Shown here one piece after another: positions 23,172 to 32,432 of a stretch of DNA of 35,964 nt. The position numbers and the translations under genes were made by a program. Source of the stretch: an uncultured Succinatimonas sp. (GTDB lineage Bacteria; Pseudomonadota; Gammaproteobacteria; Enterobacterales; Succinivibrionaceae). The notes under the pieces are model-generated. The model saw nothing but the letters and a program-made list of their open reading frames with translations. It ran no database searches and was not told the origin of the DNA. Position 1 is the first letter of the stretch, and every line of letters starts with the position of its first letter. The DNA is taken from positions 1 to 35,964 of the forward strand of contig ONFP01000015.1 of NCBI GenBank assembly GCA_900317105.1, read 5' to 3'.

Positions 23172-24290
23172 ATGAAGCTTTTACTGTCTTATTTTAAAAA
23201 GAATCTTGATCTTAACTTTGCGCTTATTCTTGCTGTAATTTCATCTTTCGGACCTAATGTAACCTTAAGTCGAATTGAGGAAGGTCTTAATCTCAGAATC
23301 CTGGTTCTGCTGTTCTGCCTGATGATTGTGGTTGCCGGTTTCAGAAAGCTCGGCGTTTTAGATTACCTGTACAAGAAGTGCTTCATATTTGTATACGACG
23401 CCAGATCCCTTTCAAGACTGTTTATCTTTGTCTGTTTCTTTTTCTCTATGGCCGTAACCAACGATGTGGCTCTGATTATTTTTGTGCCACTGGCCATTAA
23501 GGCGCTTCAGGATTTAGGCCGAGATGATCTGATTATTCCTGTTGTCTCTCTGCAGACTATTGGAGCAAATGCCGGCAGTATGCTCACCCCGGTTGGTAAT
23601 CCGCAGAATCTTTTTATATACAGTTTCTATCATTACGATCTTTTAGAGTTTGTAAAAGTCACCGGTCCTGTCTTTATTGTATGTGCTGTACTTTTATATG
23701 TCTTTACACTGTTTATAGACAAAAGTCCGTTAAAGCTCAAAGAACAGCTGACAACCCCTTTCAAGCCCTTTAGAACTGTAGCTTTTATTATGCTGTTTGT
23801 GCTGTGTCTGATGGCTGTATTAAGAATCATTGATGTCTACTCCATGGCCTGGATTGTAGTTTGTTCTGTTGCCGTGGTGGATAGAAAGATGTTCCGTCAG
23901 GCTGACTATAAGCTTCTACTCCTGTTTGTCTTCCTGTTTATATTTGTAAGTAATATCTGTACCTATGCCATGGTTGCGGATGTGGCTCATCACTTTGTTA
24001 AAAACTATGAGTACTTTGTTTCTCTGTCGCTCTCACAGATTATCAGCAATGTGCCGGCGACTGTAATGCTGGCAGAGTTTGCAATGGATTCAGACAGTCT
24101 GCTCAAGGGCGTGAATGTAGGAGGTATGGGTACATGTGTTGCCTCAATGGCCAGCCTGATTTCTCTTAAGGCCTATATGAAGGTGGATGGTTCAAGACCT
24201 CTGTATTACCTGAGAAAATTCACCAAATACAATATTAAATTTCTGTTTGTACTGGTGCCTATTCACATTCTTTTCCCATCTGTTTTCTAG
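23172..24290 (+). CDS. Anion permease, ArsB/NhaD (CitMHS, SLC13-like) superfamily
   Basis: An inner-membrane carrier of about 372 residues with around ten TM helices. Two half-repeats each carry a family loop: SMAVTNDVALIIFVPLAI with the following SLQTIGANAGSMLTPVGNPQN, and SLSLSQIISNVPATVMLAEF with the following GVNVGGMGTCVASMASLISLK. This twofold 'TND/SNVPA' plus glycine loop is the mark of the superfamily that includes CitM, ArsB and NhaD. The substrate is open: citrate/dicarboxylate, arsenite or Na+/H+ exchange. I prefer the ATG at 23172 over the GTG three codons upstream. No transport partner gene is adjacent. Convincing Shine-Dalgarno not seen (GGTG six bases upstream). Confidence 0.82.
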   Translation: MKLLLSYFKKNLDLNFALILAVISSFGPNVTLSRIEEGLNLRILVLLFCLMIVVAGFRKLGVLDYLYKKCFIFVYDARSLSRLFIFVCFFFSMAVTNDVALIIFVPLAIKALQDLGRDDLIIPVVSLQTIGANAGSMLTPVGNPQNLFIYSFYHYDLLEFVKVTGPVFIVCAVLLYVFTLFIDKSPLKLKEQLTTPFKPFRTVAFIMLFVLCLMAVLRIIDVYSMAWIVVCSVAVVDRKMFRQADYKLLLLFVFLFIFVSNICTYAMVADVAHHFVKNYEYFVSLSLSQIISNVPATVMLAEFAMDSDSLLKGVNVGGMGTCVASMASLISLKAYMKVDGSRPLYYLRKFTKYNIKFLFVLVPIHILFPSVF

Positions 24291-24332
24291 GCGAGAACAC
24301 AAAAAATTTCACATAAAAAAGGTAGATGCAAG

Positions 24333-24338
24333 TATAAT
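24333..24338 (+). promoter_or_regulatory. -10 box for the rlmKL-uup-rnm operon
   Basis: A perfect TATAAT lies 29 bases before the rlmKL start. The -35 region is weak (TTCACA at 24308), so this is a tentative promoter. Confidence 0.4.
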
Positions 24339-24367
24339 GTAGTCAGTTTTAATGGAGCATTATATTC

Positions 24368-26890
24368 ATGGCATTATCTTTTTTTGCGACCTGTCCTAAG
24401 GGATTGGAAAGTCTTTTACTTAATGAACTTATTGATTTAGGTGCTAAGGATGCGAAGGAAACCGTAGCTGGTGTATCCTTCAAAGGCGACTTTACTACAG
24501 GTATGAAAGCCTGTCTGTGGTCCCGTTTCGCATCCAGAATTTTACTTGAATTATCAGAGTTTTTCTGCGAGACCGACACTGAACTATATATCGGTGCCAA
24601 CGGTGTTGCCTGGGAAAAATACTTTGATAAGAGCAATACTATTTCAGTAAGCTTCTCCGGAACCAATTCCTCAATTCGCAATACCCAGTACGGAGCCCTG
24701 AAGGTCAAGGATGCCATCTGTGACCGTATGCAGAAGACCTTAGGCGGAAGACCTGACGTGGATAAGGATAATCCTGATGTGGTCATCAACTGTCATCTGG
24801 ACAAGAAGGGCAGTGCCAATATTCTTCTAGATCTGTCAGGCAAGGCTCTTTTAAAGAGAGAGTATCACCGTGGTACCGGTGCGGCTCCTCTAAAGGAAAA
24901 TCTGGCTGCAGCCATGATTAAGCGTTCTGGCTACAACAACGAGAATTTCCTTGATCCTATGTGTGGCTCCGGAACCCTTTTATTTGAGGCAGCTTCCTTT
25001 GCAACTGATACTGCTCCTGGTCTTCGCCGTGAGCATTTTGGGTTCTTTGCTCTAAAGCAGTTTGACCAGGATATCTGGCTCAAGCTTGTAGAAGATGCCC
25101 GTGAGCGCAGCCGAAAAGGTATCGAGGCTGCTGTTGTCAAAGGCATTCAGATTATCGGTTTTGACCTTGATGACAGAATTGTAACCATAGCCAATGAAAA
25201 TGCTCAGAAGGCAGGCTTTGCTGATCTTGTAAAGGTATTCCACAGCAATGTTCAGAATCTTTACAATCCATTTACCAACGAGAATAAGGTTACTATTGTT
25301 ACCAATCCTCCATACGGAAAGAGAATGGGTAACTTCAATGAGCTTATCTCTCTTTATACTCAGATTGGTGCCGGTTTCAAACACTATTTCAAGGGAGCCA
25401 GAGCTGCTGTTATCTCAACTTCTGCAGAGCTTTTATCCTGTATGCGTCTTCATGCCGACAAGGTTTACAAGCTCTATAACGGTGAGCTTGAGTGTCAGCT
25501 CAGAGTATTCGATATCAATGAGACAGAGACTCTTAGTGTAAAAGAAGAGAAGAATCTGGCCATAGCCACCGATTTCGCAAATCGTCTGAAGAAAAATCTT
25601 GCCTATATGCAGAAATGGGCAAAAAACGTGAATACCAATGCCTATCGTGTTTATGATGCCGATGTCCCTGAGTATGCCGCTGCTATCGATTTCTATAACG
25701 GCTACTATGTAATTCAGGCGTACAAGGCACCTTCCAAGGTTAATCCAAGAGTTGCCAAGCGTCATGAGCTGGATATGCTGAGTGCTACCGTGGAGGTCGC
25801 AGGCGTAAGCGGAGATAAGGTAATTCTAAAGAGCCGCGAGGTTATGTCTGGAGATAGACAGTATGAAAAGTCTGAAGAACTTCGTGGAGAATTTATGACC
25901 GTGAATGAGGATAATGCCTTATTCAAGGTAAACCTCTATGATTATCTTGATACCGGTCTGTTCTTAGACGGCAGACTTATCAGAAAACTTATCCGTGAAA
26001 AGTCAAAGGATAAGGCTGTACTCAACCTCTTTGCCTATACCTGTTCAGCTTCAGTTGCTGCTGCTTTAGGCGGGGCTTCCCGTGTAGTGTCAGTTGATAT
26101 GAGCAATACCTACTTAAACTGGGGTATGGATAACTTCAAGCTCAATTCTCTGTCACTGGAGAATGCCGATTTTATTCAGGCAGACTGTCTGGCCTGGCTT
26201 TCAAAGGATCAGGAGGAGAAGTTCGATTTAATCTATATCGATCCTCCAACCTTCTCAAATTCAAAGAGAATGGAATCCTCCTTTGATGTAAAACGAGACC
26301 ATGTGGCACTGCTTGCAAATCTTACACGTCATCTCAAGGATGGCGGTGAGGTTATCTTCTGTACCAATATGAGAGGCTTCAGCCTCGATGAGTCTATTGG
26401 CGAGTATGGTTTCAGCTTTGAAAACATCTCAGAGAAGACTCTGCCTCGTGATTTTGCTCGTGACAAGAAGATTCACACCTGCTATCGCCTGGTATTTTCC
26501 AGAGCCGAGATGCACAAACAGCCTGAGCCAATGACCTCAGGAAAATCTGCTCCTAAGTGGCAGAAGAGTCTTACCGCCAAGAACGAGACCTTCCATGACT
26601 ACACCGACAGAAATGATTATGAAGAGTCTGTAAGAGAGACTCTGACCAATAAGGTCTGGGGTAACGCCAAGACCTCAAGCTCCTCATACAAGACTCAGAA
26701 GCAGGGCAGATTTACCCGTTCAGATTCTGAGTTCAACGATGGCTCTCTACGCAGAAACCGTTTTGATGAAGGTAAGAGCGGCAGATTCTCCAAGGATCGC
26801 AAGGATAACAACCGTGGTTTTGGTTCTAAGAGCAGAACTCCTAAACGTAAGCCTCGTGTATTCGGTCCTGACGGAATTAAGGATCTGTAA
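24368..26890 (+). CDS. rlmL: Bifunctional 23S rRNA methyltransferase RlmKL with extra basic tail
   Basis: Makes m2G2445 (RlmL half) and m7G2069 (RlmK half) in 23S rRNA. The start LSFFATCPKGLESLL and the THUMP region (about 45-160) lead to the RlmL domain, with LDPMCGSGTLLFEAA as SAM site and TNPPYGKRMGN at about 312. RlmK follows with LNLFAYTCSASVAAALGG and YIDPPTFSNSKRM at about 622. E. coli RlmKL has 702 residues; this one has 840. The extra 125 or so residues after the CYRLVFSRAEM segment are lysine/arginine/serine-rich with RFTRSD, RRNRFDEGKSGRF and KRKPRVFG, and look disordered and RNA-binding. uup overlaps the stop by one base (TAATG), and the rlmL-uup adjacency is the same in E. coli. 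A good GGAG precedes the ATG. Confidence 0.96.
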   Translation: MALSFFATCPKGLESLLLNELIDLGAKDAKETVAGVSFKGDFTTGMKACLWSRFASRILLELSEFFCETDTELYIGANGVAWEKYFDKSNTISVSFSGTNSSIRNTQYGALKVKDAICDRMQKTLGGRPDVDKDNPDVVINCHLDKKGSANILLDLSGKALLKREYHRGTGAAPLKENLAAAMIKRSGYNNENFLDPMCGSGTLLFEAASFATDTAPGLRREHFGFFALKQFDQDIWLKLVEDARERSRKGIEAAVVKGIQIIGFDLDDRIVTIANENAQKAGFADLVKVFHSNVQNLYNPFTNENKVTIVTNPPYGKRMGNFNELISLYTQIGAGFKHYFKGARAAVISTSAELLSCMRLHADKVYKLYNGELECQLRVFDINETETLSVKEEKNLAIATDFANRLKKNLAYMQKWAKNVNTNAYRVYDADVPEYAAAIDFYNGYYVIQAYKAPSKVNPRVAKRHELDMLSATVEVAGVSGDKVILKSREVMSGDRQYEKSEELRGEFMTVNEDNALFKVNLYDYLDTGLFLDGRLIRKLIREKSKDKAVLNLFAYTCSASVAAALGGASRVVSVDMSNTYLNWGMDNFKLNSLSLENADFIQADCLAWLSKDQEEKFDLIYIDPPTFSNSKRMESSFDVKRDHVALLANLTRHLKDGGEVIFCTNMRGFSLDESIGEYGFSFENISEKTLPRDFARDKKIHTCYRLVFSRAEMHKQPEPMTSGKSAPKWQKSLTAKNETFHDYTDRNDYEESVRETLTNKVWGNAKTSSSSYKTQKQGRFTRSDSEFNDGSLRRNRFDEGKSGRFSKDRKDNNRGFGSKSRTPKRKPRVFGPDGIKDL

Positions 26891-28782
26891 TGAGTCTGAT
26901 ATCAATTATTGATGCTCATCTTACTAACGGTGCAGATAAACTTTTAGACGGGGCAGATCTCAGTGTTGAAGAAAACGAGAGAATCTGTCTGGTTGGTCGT
27001 AACGGAACCGGTAAATCCACTCTGCTGTCTCTGATTGAAGGCAGTCGTGAACTGGATTCCGGCCGCATAATCATTCAGAATGGTCTTAAGATTGCAGCTC
27101 TGCATCAGGATCCTCCAAAGTATGAGTCAGGTACTGTATACTCTCTTGCTGCAACCGGCGTTCCTGTCGTGGGCGAGGCTTTAGCCAGATTTTTCAGCAG
27201 CACCGACCCTCATGAGCAGATGGAGCTTTCCTCCTTTATCGATAAGCATGACGGCTGGGCCAAGGATGCGGTTATAAAAAAGGTTTTAAACCGAATTGGT
27301 CTTGAGCCTGATACTCCGCTTGCTGACCTCTCCGGAGGCAACCGTCGCAAGGCTGCGCTGGCGGTAGCTCTAACCTCAGAGCCAAAGCTTCTGCTTTTAG
27401 ATGAGCCAACCAACCATCTGGATATTGAATCTATCATCTGGTTTGAAGAAGAGCTTAAAAAGTTTGACGGTACCATTATTTTTGTAACTCATGACCGTTC
27501 CTTTGCTGACAGCTGTGCAACCAGAATTGTGGAGCTTGACCGTGGTTTTATGTATTCTTATCCAGGCAGTTTCTCAAAGTACATTGAGCTGCGTGATGAA
27601 AGATTAAGAAAGGAAGAACTTGCCAATATCGAATTTGATAAGATTCTGGCTGAAGAGGAAGCCTGGATCAGACGAGGCGTAAAAGCCCGTCTTGCCCGTA
27701 ATGAAGGTCGCGTTCGTGATTTGAAACATCTCCGTGAGGTCCGTGCCAACCGTCGTGACCGACTCGGCAACGTGATTATGGAGGCAAATGAGGCTGCCCG
27801 CAGCGGTAACCTTATTTATGAGATTAAGGATATTTCCTTAAGCTTTGACGGTAAATCCATTTTCAAAAACTTCTCAGCCACGGTTATGCGTGGTGACCGT
27901 ATCGGTATCACCGGTCCAAACGGTGCCGGCAAGACAACTCTTATCAAGACTCTGCTCGGCCAGATTAAACCTACCCAGGGTAAAATCAAAACCGGAGTTA
28001 ATCTTGAGATACAGTATTTTGATCAGTACCACGAAGCTTTGGATCTGGACAAGAGTGTGGCAGATAATGTTGCTGATGGACATACTGAGGTTACCATCAA
28101 CGGTAAGAGCAAACATGTAATCTCTTATCTTGCCAACTTCCTGTTCACCGGCCGTCGTGCCAGAAGTCCTGTACGAGTCTTATCCGGTGGTGAGAAGAAC
28201 CGTCTGCTTCTGGCCAGACTCTTTGCCAGGAAGTCTAATCTTCTGATTATGGATGAGCCCACCAATGATCTCGATCTTGAAACACTAGAACTTTTAGAGG
28301 ATCTGATTGCCAACTATGAAGGTACTGTGATTGTCATCAGCCATGACCGTCAGTTTATTGATAAGGTTGCTACTGAAACCTGGGTATTCGACGGCAATGG
28401 TGAAATTGAGTCGGTAATCGGTGGCTGGTCGGATGTGCTGGCTTACTATGAGCGAGTTCAGAAGGCAAGAGCAGAAAAGGAACTTACTGAGACTAAGAAC
28501 AGTACCGAAGGCCGTGTTGTCAGAGTAGATGCTGCCGTTTCTGAAAAGAAATCCTCAGGACTTTCCTTTACCCAGAAGCATGAGCTTGAGAAAATTCCTT
28601 CAAGAGTTGAAGATCTTGAGGATAAGATTTCTGCATTAGATGAGAAACTCAATGATCCTTCAATCTATACTGACGGCGGTTCGACTGCTAAAGAAATCAG
28701 TGATGAGAGAGCAAAACTGGTTGAGGAACTGGATGCTCTTTACTCGCGATGGGAAGAGCTTGAGATGCTAAGTGAGGAATAG
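26890..28782 (+). CDS. uup: ABC-F ATPase Uup
   Basis: A soluble ABC-F protein with two ATPase domains and no TM segment. ABC-F proteins act on the ribosome, and Uup is linked to assembly/translation and transposon excision phenotypes. Domain 1 has Walker A near residue 36 (GRNGTGKST), signature near 147 (LSGGNRRK) and Walker B LLLLDEPTNHLD. Domain 2 has Walker A near 342 (GPNGAGKTT), LSGGEKNR near 430 and LIMDEPTNDLD. The helical linker (about 220-300) has the arginine-rich text RRGVKARLARNEGRVRDLK. The C-terminal coiled-coil (about 545-630, HELEKIPSRVEDLEDKISALDE) is the Uup DNA-binding tail. It overlaps rlmKL by one base and abuts rnm, so the three are co-transcribed. Confidence 0.96.
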   Translation: MSLISIIDAHLTNGADKLLDGADLSVEENERICLVGRNGTGKSTLLSLIEGSRELDSGRIIIQNGLKIAALHQDPPKYESGTVYSLAATGVPVVGEALARFFSSTDPHEQMELSSFIDKHDGWAKDAVIKKVLNRIGLEPDTPLADLSGGNRRKAALAVALTSEPKLLLLDEPTNHLDIESIIWFEEELKKFDGTIIFVTHDRSFADSCATRIVELDRGFMYSYPGSFSKYIELRDERLRKEELANIEFDKILAEEEAWIRRGVKARLARNEGRVRDLKHLREVRANRRDRLGNVIMEANEAARSGNLIYEIKDISLSFDGKSIFKNFSATVMRGDRIGITGPNGAGKTTLIKTLLGQIKPTQGKIKTGVNLEIQYFDQYHEALDLDKSVADNVADGHTEVTINGKSKHVISYLANFLFTGRRARSPVRVLSGGEKNRLLLARLFARKSNLLIMDEPTNDLDLETLELLEDLIANYEGTVIVISHDRQFIDKVATETWVFDGNGEIESVIGGWSDVLAYYERVQKARAEKELTETKNSTEGRVVRVDAAVSEKKSSGLSFTQKHELEKIPSRVEDLEDKISALDEKLNDPSIYTDGGSTAKEISDERAKLVEELDALYSRWEELEMLSEE

Positions 28783-29652
28783 GTGCCAGCTGTATTATCA
28801 AAAATCGATCTGCATTCACATTCAAACGCTTCAGATGGGGCTCTTTCTCCTTCAGAGCTGGTACAGAGAGCCTGCGATAGAGGCCTGACTCATCTGGCTT
28901 TAACCGATCATGATACTGTTTTAGGTATCACCGAGGCTCAGGATGCCGCCAAAGGCAGACTTGAACTGATTCCCGGTGCTGAACTTTCCACCATGTGGAA
29001 TAACTATCAGATTCATATTGTGGGGCTTTTCATTGATATAAAATCTCAGAGTCTTTTAAAGTATCTAGAAGGCCAGAAGGTATTCCGTGAAGAGCGTGCC
29101 CGTGAGATTGGCGCCAAGCTTGAGCGACAGGGCTTTGCCAATGCCTATGAGGAATGCCGTAAAAGAGCTGCTGAAGGAGCTTCCATTACCCGTGGCAATT
29201 ATGCCCGTTATATTGTGGAGATGGGGAAGGCTCAGGATACCAATGAAGCCTTTAACTATTATCTGAAAAAAGGTAAGAGCTGTTATGTCAAAACCCAGTG
29301 GCCGGATATTTCCGTAGCCTGCGATGCCATAAAAGCTTCTGGCGGTGTAGCTGTGCTGGCTCATCCTCGACGTTATGAAATGACCAATACCAAGCTTCGA
29401 GAGCTGATGGAGTATTTTAAATCCTGTGGCGGTGAAGCTATGGAGGTAGGCTGTTCACAGATGAGTCCTAATGATCTCAACTATATGACCTCTCTGTGTA
29501 AGAAATATGATTTTATGGCTTCATTGGGATCTGATTTTCATCATGAGGGACCTTTCAGAGAACTTGGTCTTGGTCTGGTTATTCCGGAAGAACTGAAGAA
29601 GGTCTGGGAATGTCCTCAGGCAGAGAAATTCAATTTTCCATCTGAAGCTTAA
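28783..29652 (+). CDS. rnm: PHP-domain 5'-3' exonuclease RNase AM (YciV/TrpH)
   Basis: A PHP-superfamily metalloenzyme of 289 residues. The metal-site text is complete: KIDLHSHSNASDG (residues 7-19), LTHLALTDHDT, IPGAELST, VAVLAHPRRYE and ASLGSDFHHEG near the C-terminus. E. coli YciV (RNase AM) matures the 5' ends of rRNAs and removes nucleotides from 3',5'-bisphosphate oligonucleotides. The start is GTG, placed directly after the uup stop with GAGG five bases before it, so translation is probably coupled. The grouping with rlmKL and uup makes an RNA/ribosome maturation operon. A bidirectional terminator follows. Confidence 0.93.
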   Translation: MPAVLSKIDLHSHSNASDGALSPSELVQRACDRGLTHLALTDHDTVLGITEAQDAAKGRLELIPGAELSTMWNNYQIHIVGLFIDIKSQSLLKYLEGQKVFREERAREIGAKLERQGFANAYEECRKRAAEGASITRGNYARYIVEMGKAQDTNEAFNYYLKKGKSCYVKTQWPDISVACDAIKASGGVAVLAHPRRYEMTNTKLRELMEYFKSCGGEAMEVGCSQMSPNDLNYMTSLCKKYDFMASLGSDFHHEGPFRELGLGLVIPEELKKVWECPQAEKFNFPSEA

Positions 29653-29703
29653 GCGTGGATTGAAAAAATCTTCTGTAAAGGCTCTGTTTTTAATTTTAAA
29701 ACG

Positions 29704-29732
29704 AAAAAGGCTCCGATCTAATCAGGAGCCTT
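29704..29732 (-). terminator. Terminator between rnm and the sensor-like gene
   Basis: Stem AAGGCTCC/GGAGCCTT (29707-29714 with 29725-29732). On the minus strand it is followed by TTTCGTTTTAAAA, so it terminates the gene at 29754; on the plus strand it lies 55 bases after rnm. Confidence 0.75.
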
Positions 29733-29753
29733 GATAGTAGAAAGTGTAAGCTC

Positions 29754-31694
29754 TTAAACTTCTTCAAATTCCTTGTTATTGGAATTCTTTTTAACCAGAA
29801 TTGCACAGATATCCACATCATTCTCTCTGTCACCTGTAAATTCCTTAGAGGCTTTATACAGTGCAATGAGCTGATCGGTTGCAGATTCATCTGCTTTGAG
29901 CTGACAGATATCAAGAGTCTTTTCCATACCAAACTCTTCATCCTTGTCATTAACAACAGAGTCAATTCCCTTACCGACGAATACCAGGGTATCAAGATAT
30001 GAGAACTTGCCCTTTGAGTCTATATATACGGTATCCCTGGTAGAGCACAGCTCACTCTGCATCAGTTTTGGCTCTAAAACAGTAGCCTTGTGCAGATGAA
30101 CCAGTATTGGAGTCTTTTTGCCGGCAACAGAGTAGATAAAGTTACCGGTGAACTCACTTAGAATCATGACAAAGATAGATATGTTGAAATCTTCGGTAGG
30201 CTTTAAGGCGAACAGCTTGTTAAGAGCTGTCAGAGTTTCACCAGGAAGTTTTGTATCGTTTACCAGGGCATTGCGGACGAAGGTGGTACAGGTACTGATT
30301 GCACTGATGGTCCTGGTATCGGATTTTGAGCATGAACCAAAGACAATACCGATATTATCCTGATCAACTCTGAATACATCGTAGAAGTCAGATGGATTCT
30401 CCTTTGAGGGCATAATAAATGATGCGATATCCAGGAACTTTGAGTTTGGCATATTCTTACCGTTAGGCATAAGATCACGATGCATGGTGGTAATAAGATC
30501 AATACGGGCCAGTTTTGCTGCATTCTTGCAGTCCTCAACATCCTTTTCTTCAAGCTCTTTGATCTTGCCGCTTACGGTTTCAACGATTGAATGACCAAGA
30601 CTGTCTACTGAACTGATAATCTTGGATAGTGGTTCAAAAGTAACCTTTGAACCGTCAACTTTAGAGAGAATTTCGTTCATCTTGCTCTGGTCAGAGAGGA
30701 TATTTGTAGAAACAACATCTATATTATTGGATATTGCGTTCATATCCTTTCTGAGGTTATCAAGATTCTTAAGCGCAAAGCCTAAAAGTCCGAACAGGCC
30801 AAGCAGACAGAGTCCAATCAGAATCAGATTTCCGGTAATAGCTGGCTTGATTAGAAGTCCCTTAGGAGTCTGTACTGAGACATAAACGTCAAACTCAGGA
30901 TCATATATCAGAGTGATAAGCTTAACCTTTTCAGACTTGTTTTCAAACTGGATCTCATTCTGCTCTTTTGCTGCTTTGAACATTTCATCAGAAATCTCAT
31001 CGCTTGAGAATTTTTCTGAGGAGGATAAAAGAATCTTTTTGGAGGAATCCATCACCGCAAAGGCGTTTACAGATTCGCTGTTGATAATATCTGATACATC
31101 AATCTTGGAGATTGCCTGGTTTGTATCCAGATCCTTATACTCGTAGTTTTCGTTTATGACTTTAACGTAGATGAAATTCTTATCGGCATCGTTGTGAAGC
31201 TTATAGCCAACAAACTTTTTACCCTCTGAAAGCTTGCACCAGTAGGAGGAGATATTGACGTTAAGCGCTTTCAGATTTTTTAAAACAGTATCCTGACTCT
31301 GTTTTGGTACCTTGAACATATCAAGGCAGTTCTCCTCATCAGGAATGTCCTGAGTGGTAACAAAGAACTGCTCATCTGCATTGGACTGTGCAAAATAGGG
31401 GAAAGCAGTGTAATCAAGCAGCCCCTGCTTATTGGAATCAACCTGGAATTTATCAAAGGCACGATCCTTGATGTCAGCAAAGAAAGGTCCGTATTTCTGC
31501 TTTTCGGACTCGGAGATGGCAGATGCATGTTTCTTTACGGCATCATAGATAATCTTTATGTAGTCTTTCTGGTTGTTAAACTGGGTGCTGACAGCCTTTG
31601 GCAACACAACCTCTTGATTGTATACGCTCAGTCCTGTACCTATGGTAACAAAACATACAGTAATTGCAGCGATAATCTTTGACTTTAATTGCAT
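29754..31694 (-). CDS. Two-TM sensor-like protein with degenerate SpoIIE/PP2C phosphatase domain
   Basis: A TM helix at about 8-25, an extracytoplasmic domain of about 260 residues with paired cysteines C123 and C153, a second TM helix at about 287-308, a HAMP/coiled-coil-like linker (310-400) and a C-terminal domain from about 403 to 636. That domain follows the RsbU/SpoIIE pattern from start to end: MHRDLMP, DFYDVFRVDQDNIGIVFG (436-453), SEFTGNFIYSVAGKKTPILV, and FVGKGIDSVVNDKDEEFG. Key metal-binding positions are changed: the GDVSGKG motif is GSCSKSD (453-459) and the YTDG motif is FVGKG (572-576). DFYD (436-439) and the final DVD (626-628) remain. A catalytically dead, signalling or scaffold version is likely (inference). 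No anti-sigma or STAS partner lies beside it. Confidence 0.75.
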   Translation of the reverse strand: MQLKSKIIAAITVCFVTIGTGLSVYNQEVVLPKAVSTQFNNQKDYIKIIYDAVKKHASAISESEKQKYGPFFADIKDRAFDKFQVDSNKQGLLDYTAFPYFAQSNADEQFFVTTQDIPDEENCLDMFKVPKQSQDTVLKNLKALNVNISSYWCKLSEGKKFVGYKLHNDADKNFIYVKVINENYEYKDLDTNQAISKIDVSDIINSESVNAFAVMDSSKKILLSSSEKFSSDEISDEMFKAAKEQNEIQFENKSEKVKLITLIYDPEFDVYVSVQTPKGLLIKPAITGNLILIGLCLLGLFGLLGFALKNLDNLRKDMNAISNNIDVVSTNILSDQSKMNEILSKVDGSKVTFEPLSKIISSVDSLGHSIVETVSGKIKELEEKDVEDCKNAAKLARIDLITTMHRDLMPNGKNMPNSKFLDIASFIMPSKENPSDFYDVFRVDQDNIGIVFGSCSKSDTRTISAISTCTTFVRNALVNDTKLPGETLTALNKLFALKPTEDFNISIFVMILSEFTGNFIYSVAGKKTPILVHLHKATVLEPKLMQSELCSTRDTVYIDSKGKFSYLDTLVFVGKGIDSVVNDKDEEFGMEKTLDICQLKADESATDQLIALYKASKEFTGDRENDVDICAILVKKNSNNKEFEEV

Positions 31695-32034
31695 TTGAGT
31701 ATTGAGTCCAACATGTGCTTGATTGAATTCGGTACGAAAGTATGACCGTATATCTTATTCTTTTTTAAATAATACTTTTCTCATTAGAATTATATAGTTA
31801 TTTTGTAAAATTATTAAGTATCAAAGTGTTTATTTGCATGATCTAGGTAAAAGAATTGCAGAAAAAATGCTAATTCTGCATTGTCTATTTGACGTACTTT
31901 TGTATCTTGAAGAAATTTGTATTCAAAAATATGACCTTTTTTGCACAGGTCTTTTTGCTTTCTCTTAACGTAAAACTGGATTGTTTGTCCGCTATGTAGT
32001 GTTATAATTATGCGGCTTTGTTAGGAGACAAAAA
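31695..32034. promoter_or_regulatory. Intergenic region between the sensor-like gene and dgkA
   Basis: AT-rich, with no gene visible. It holds a hairpin TGCAGAA-10nt-TTCTGCA (31857-31880) and a TTGACG box at 31889. A terminator-like hairpin GACCT-9nt-AGGTC followed by TTTTT (31933-31956) has no gene before it on the plus strand, so a small RNA ending there is possible. The dgkA promoter follows. Confidence 0.35.
31981..32008 (+). promoter_or_regulatory. Promoter of dgkA-tadA
   Basis: TTGTTT and a perfect TATAAT are separated by 16 bases; AGGAG at 32023 precedes the dgkA start. Confidence 0.6.
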
Positions 32035-32409
32035 ATGGCTAAAGTTCAGAAAAAAGGTTTAGTAAGAATTTTTAATGCTTATAAGTACAGCATGAAGGGC
32101 TTTAAGGCCGGTATTGAAAATGAGGCTGCAATCCGTCAGGAGCTGGTTCTTGCTGCCATTATGACAGTGGCTTCCTTCTTTATTTTTAATTCAGCAGTTG
32201 AACTTGTGCTTCTGGTGGTTACTCCATGGATTGTAGTGATTACTGAACTTTTAAATTCAGCTGTGGAAGCTGTTGTGGACAGAATTGGCCCTGAATTTCA
32301 TGAGCTTTCTGGCCGTGCTAAGGATTTAGGTTCTGCAGCTGTATTTGTTGCTCTAGGTGTAACTCTGTTTACCTGGGGTGCAATTATTGCTGAGCGTCTG
32401 GTTGCATAA
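32035..32409 (+). CDS. dgkA: Diacylglycerol kinase DgkA
   Basis: A small inner-membrane enzyme that phosphorylates diacylglycerol with ATP, recycling lipid from membrane-derived oligosaccharide and LPS modification. The 124 residues match E. coli (122). The family marks are ENEAAIRQEL in the amphipathic N-terminal part, ITELLNSAVEAVVDRIG with the catalytic Glu region, and HELSGRAKDLGSAAVFVAL before the third TM helix. The N-terminus MAKVQKKGLVRIFNAYKYSM is basic and cytoplasmic. It has its own promoter and a strong AGGAG; tadA follows after 23 bases and is probably co-transcribed. Confidence 0.96.
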   Translation: MAKVQKKGLVRIFNAYKYSMKGFKAGIENEAAIRQELVLAAIMTVASFFIFNSAVELVLLVVTPWIVVITELLNSAVEAVVDRIGPEFHELSGRAKDLGSAAVFVALGVTLFTWGAIIAERLVA

Positions 32410-32432
32410 TAATAACGGTGGCTTAGGTAAAA

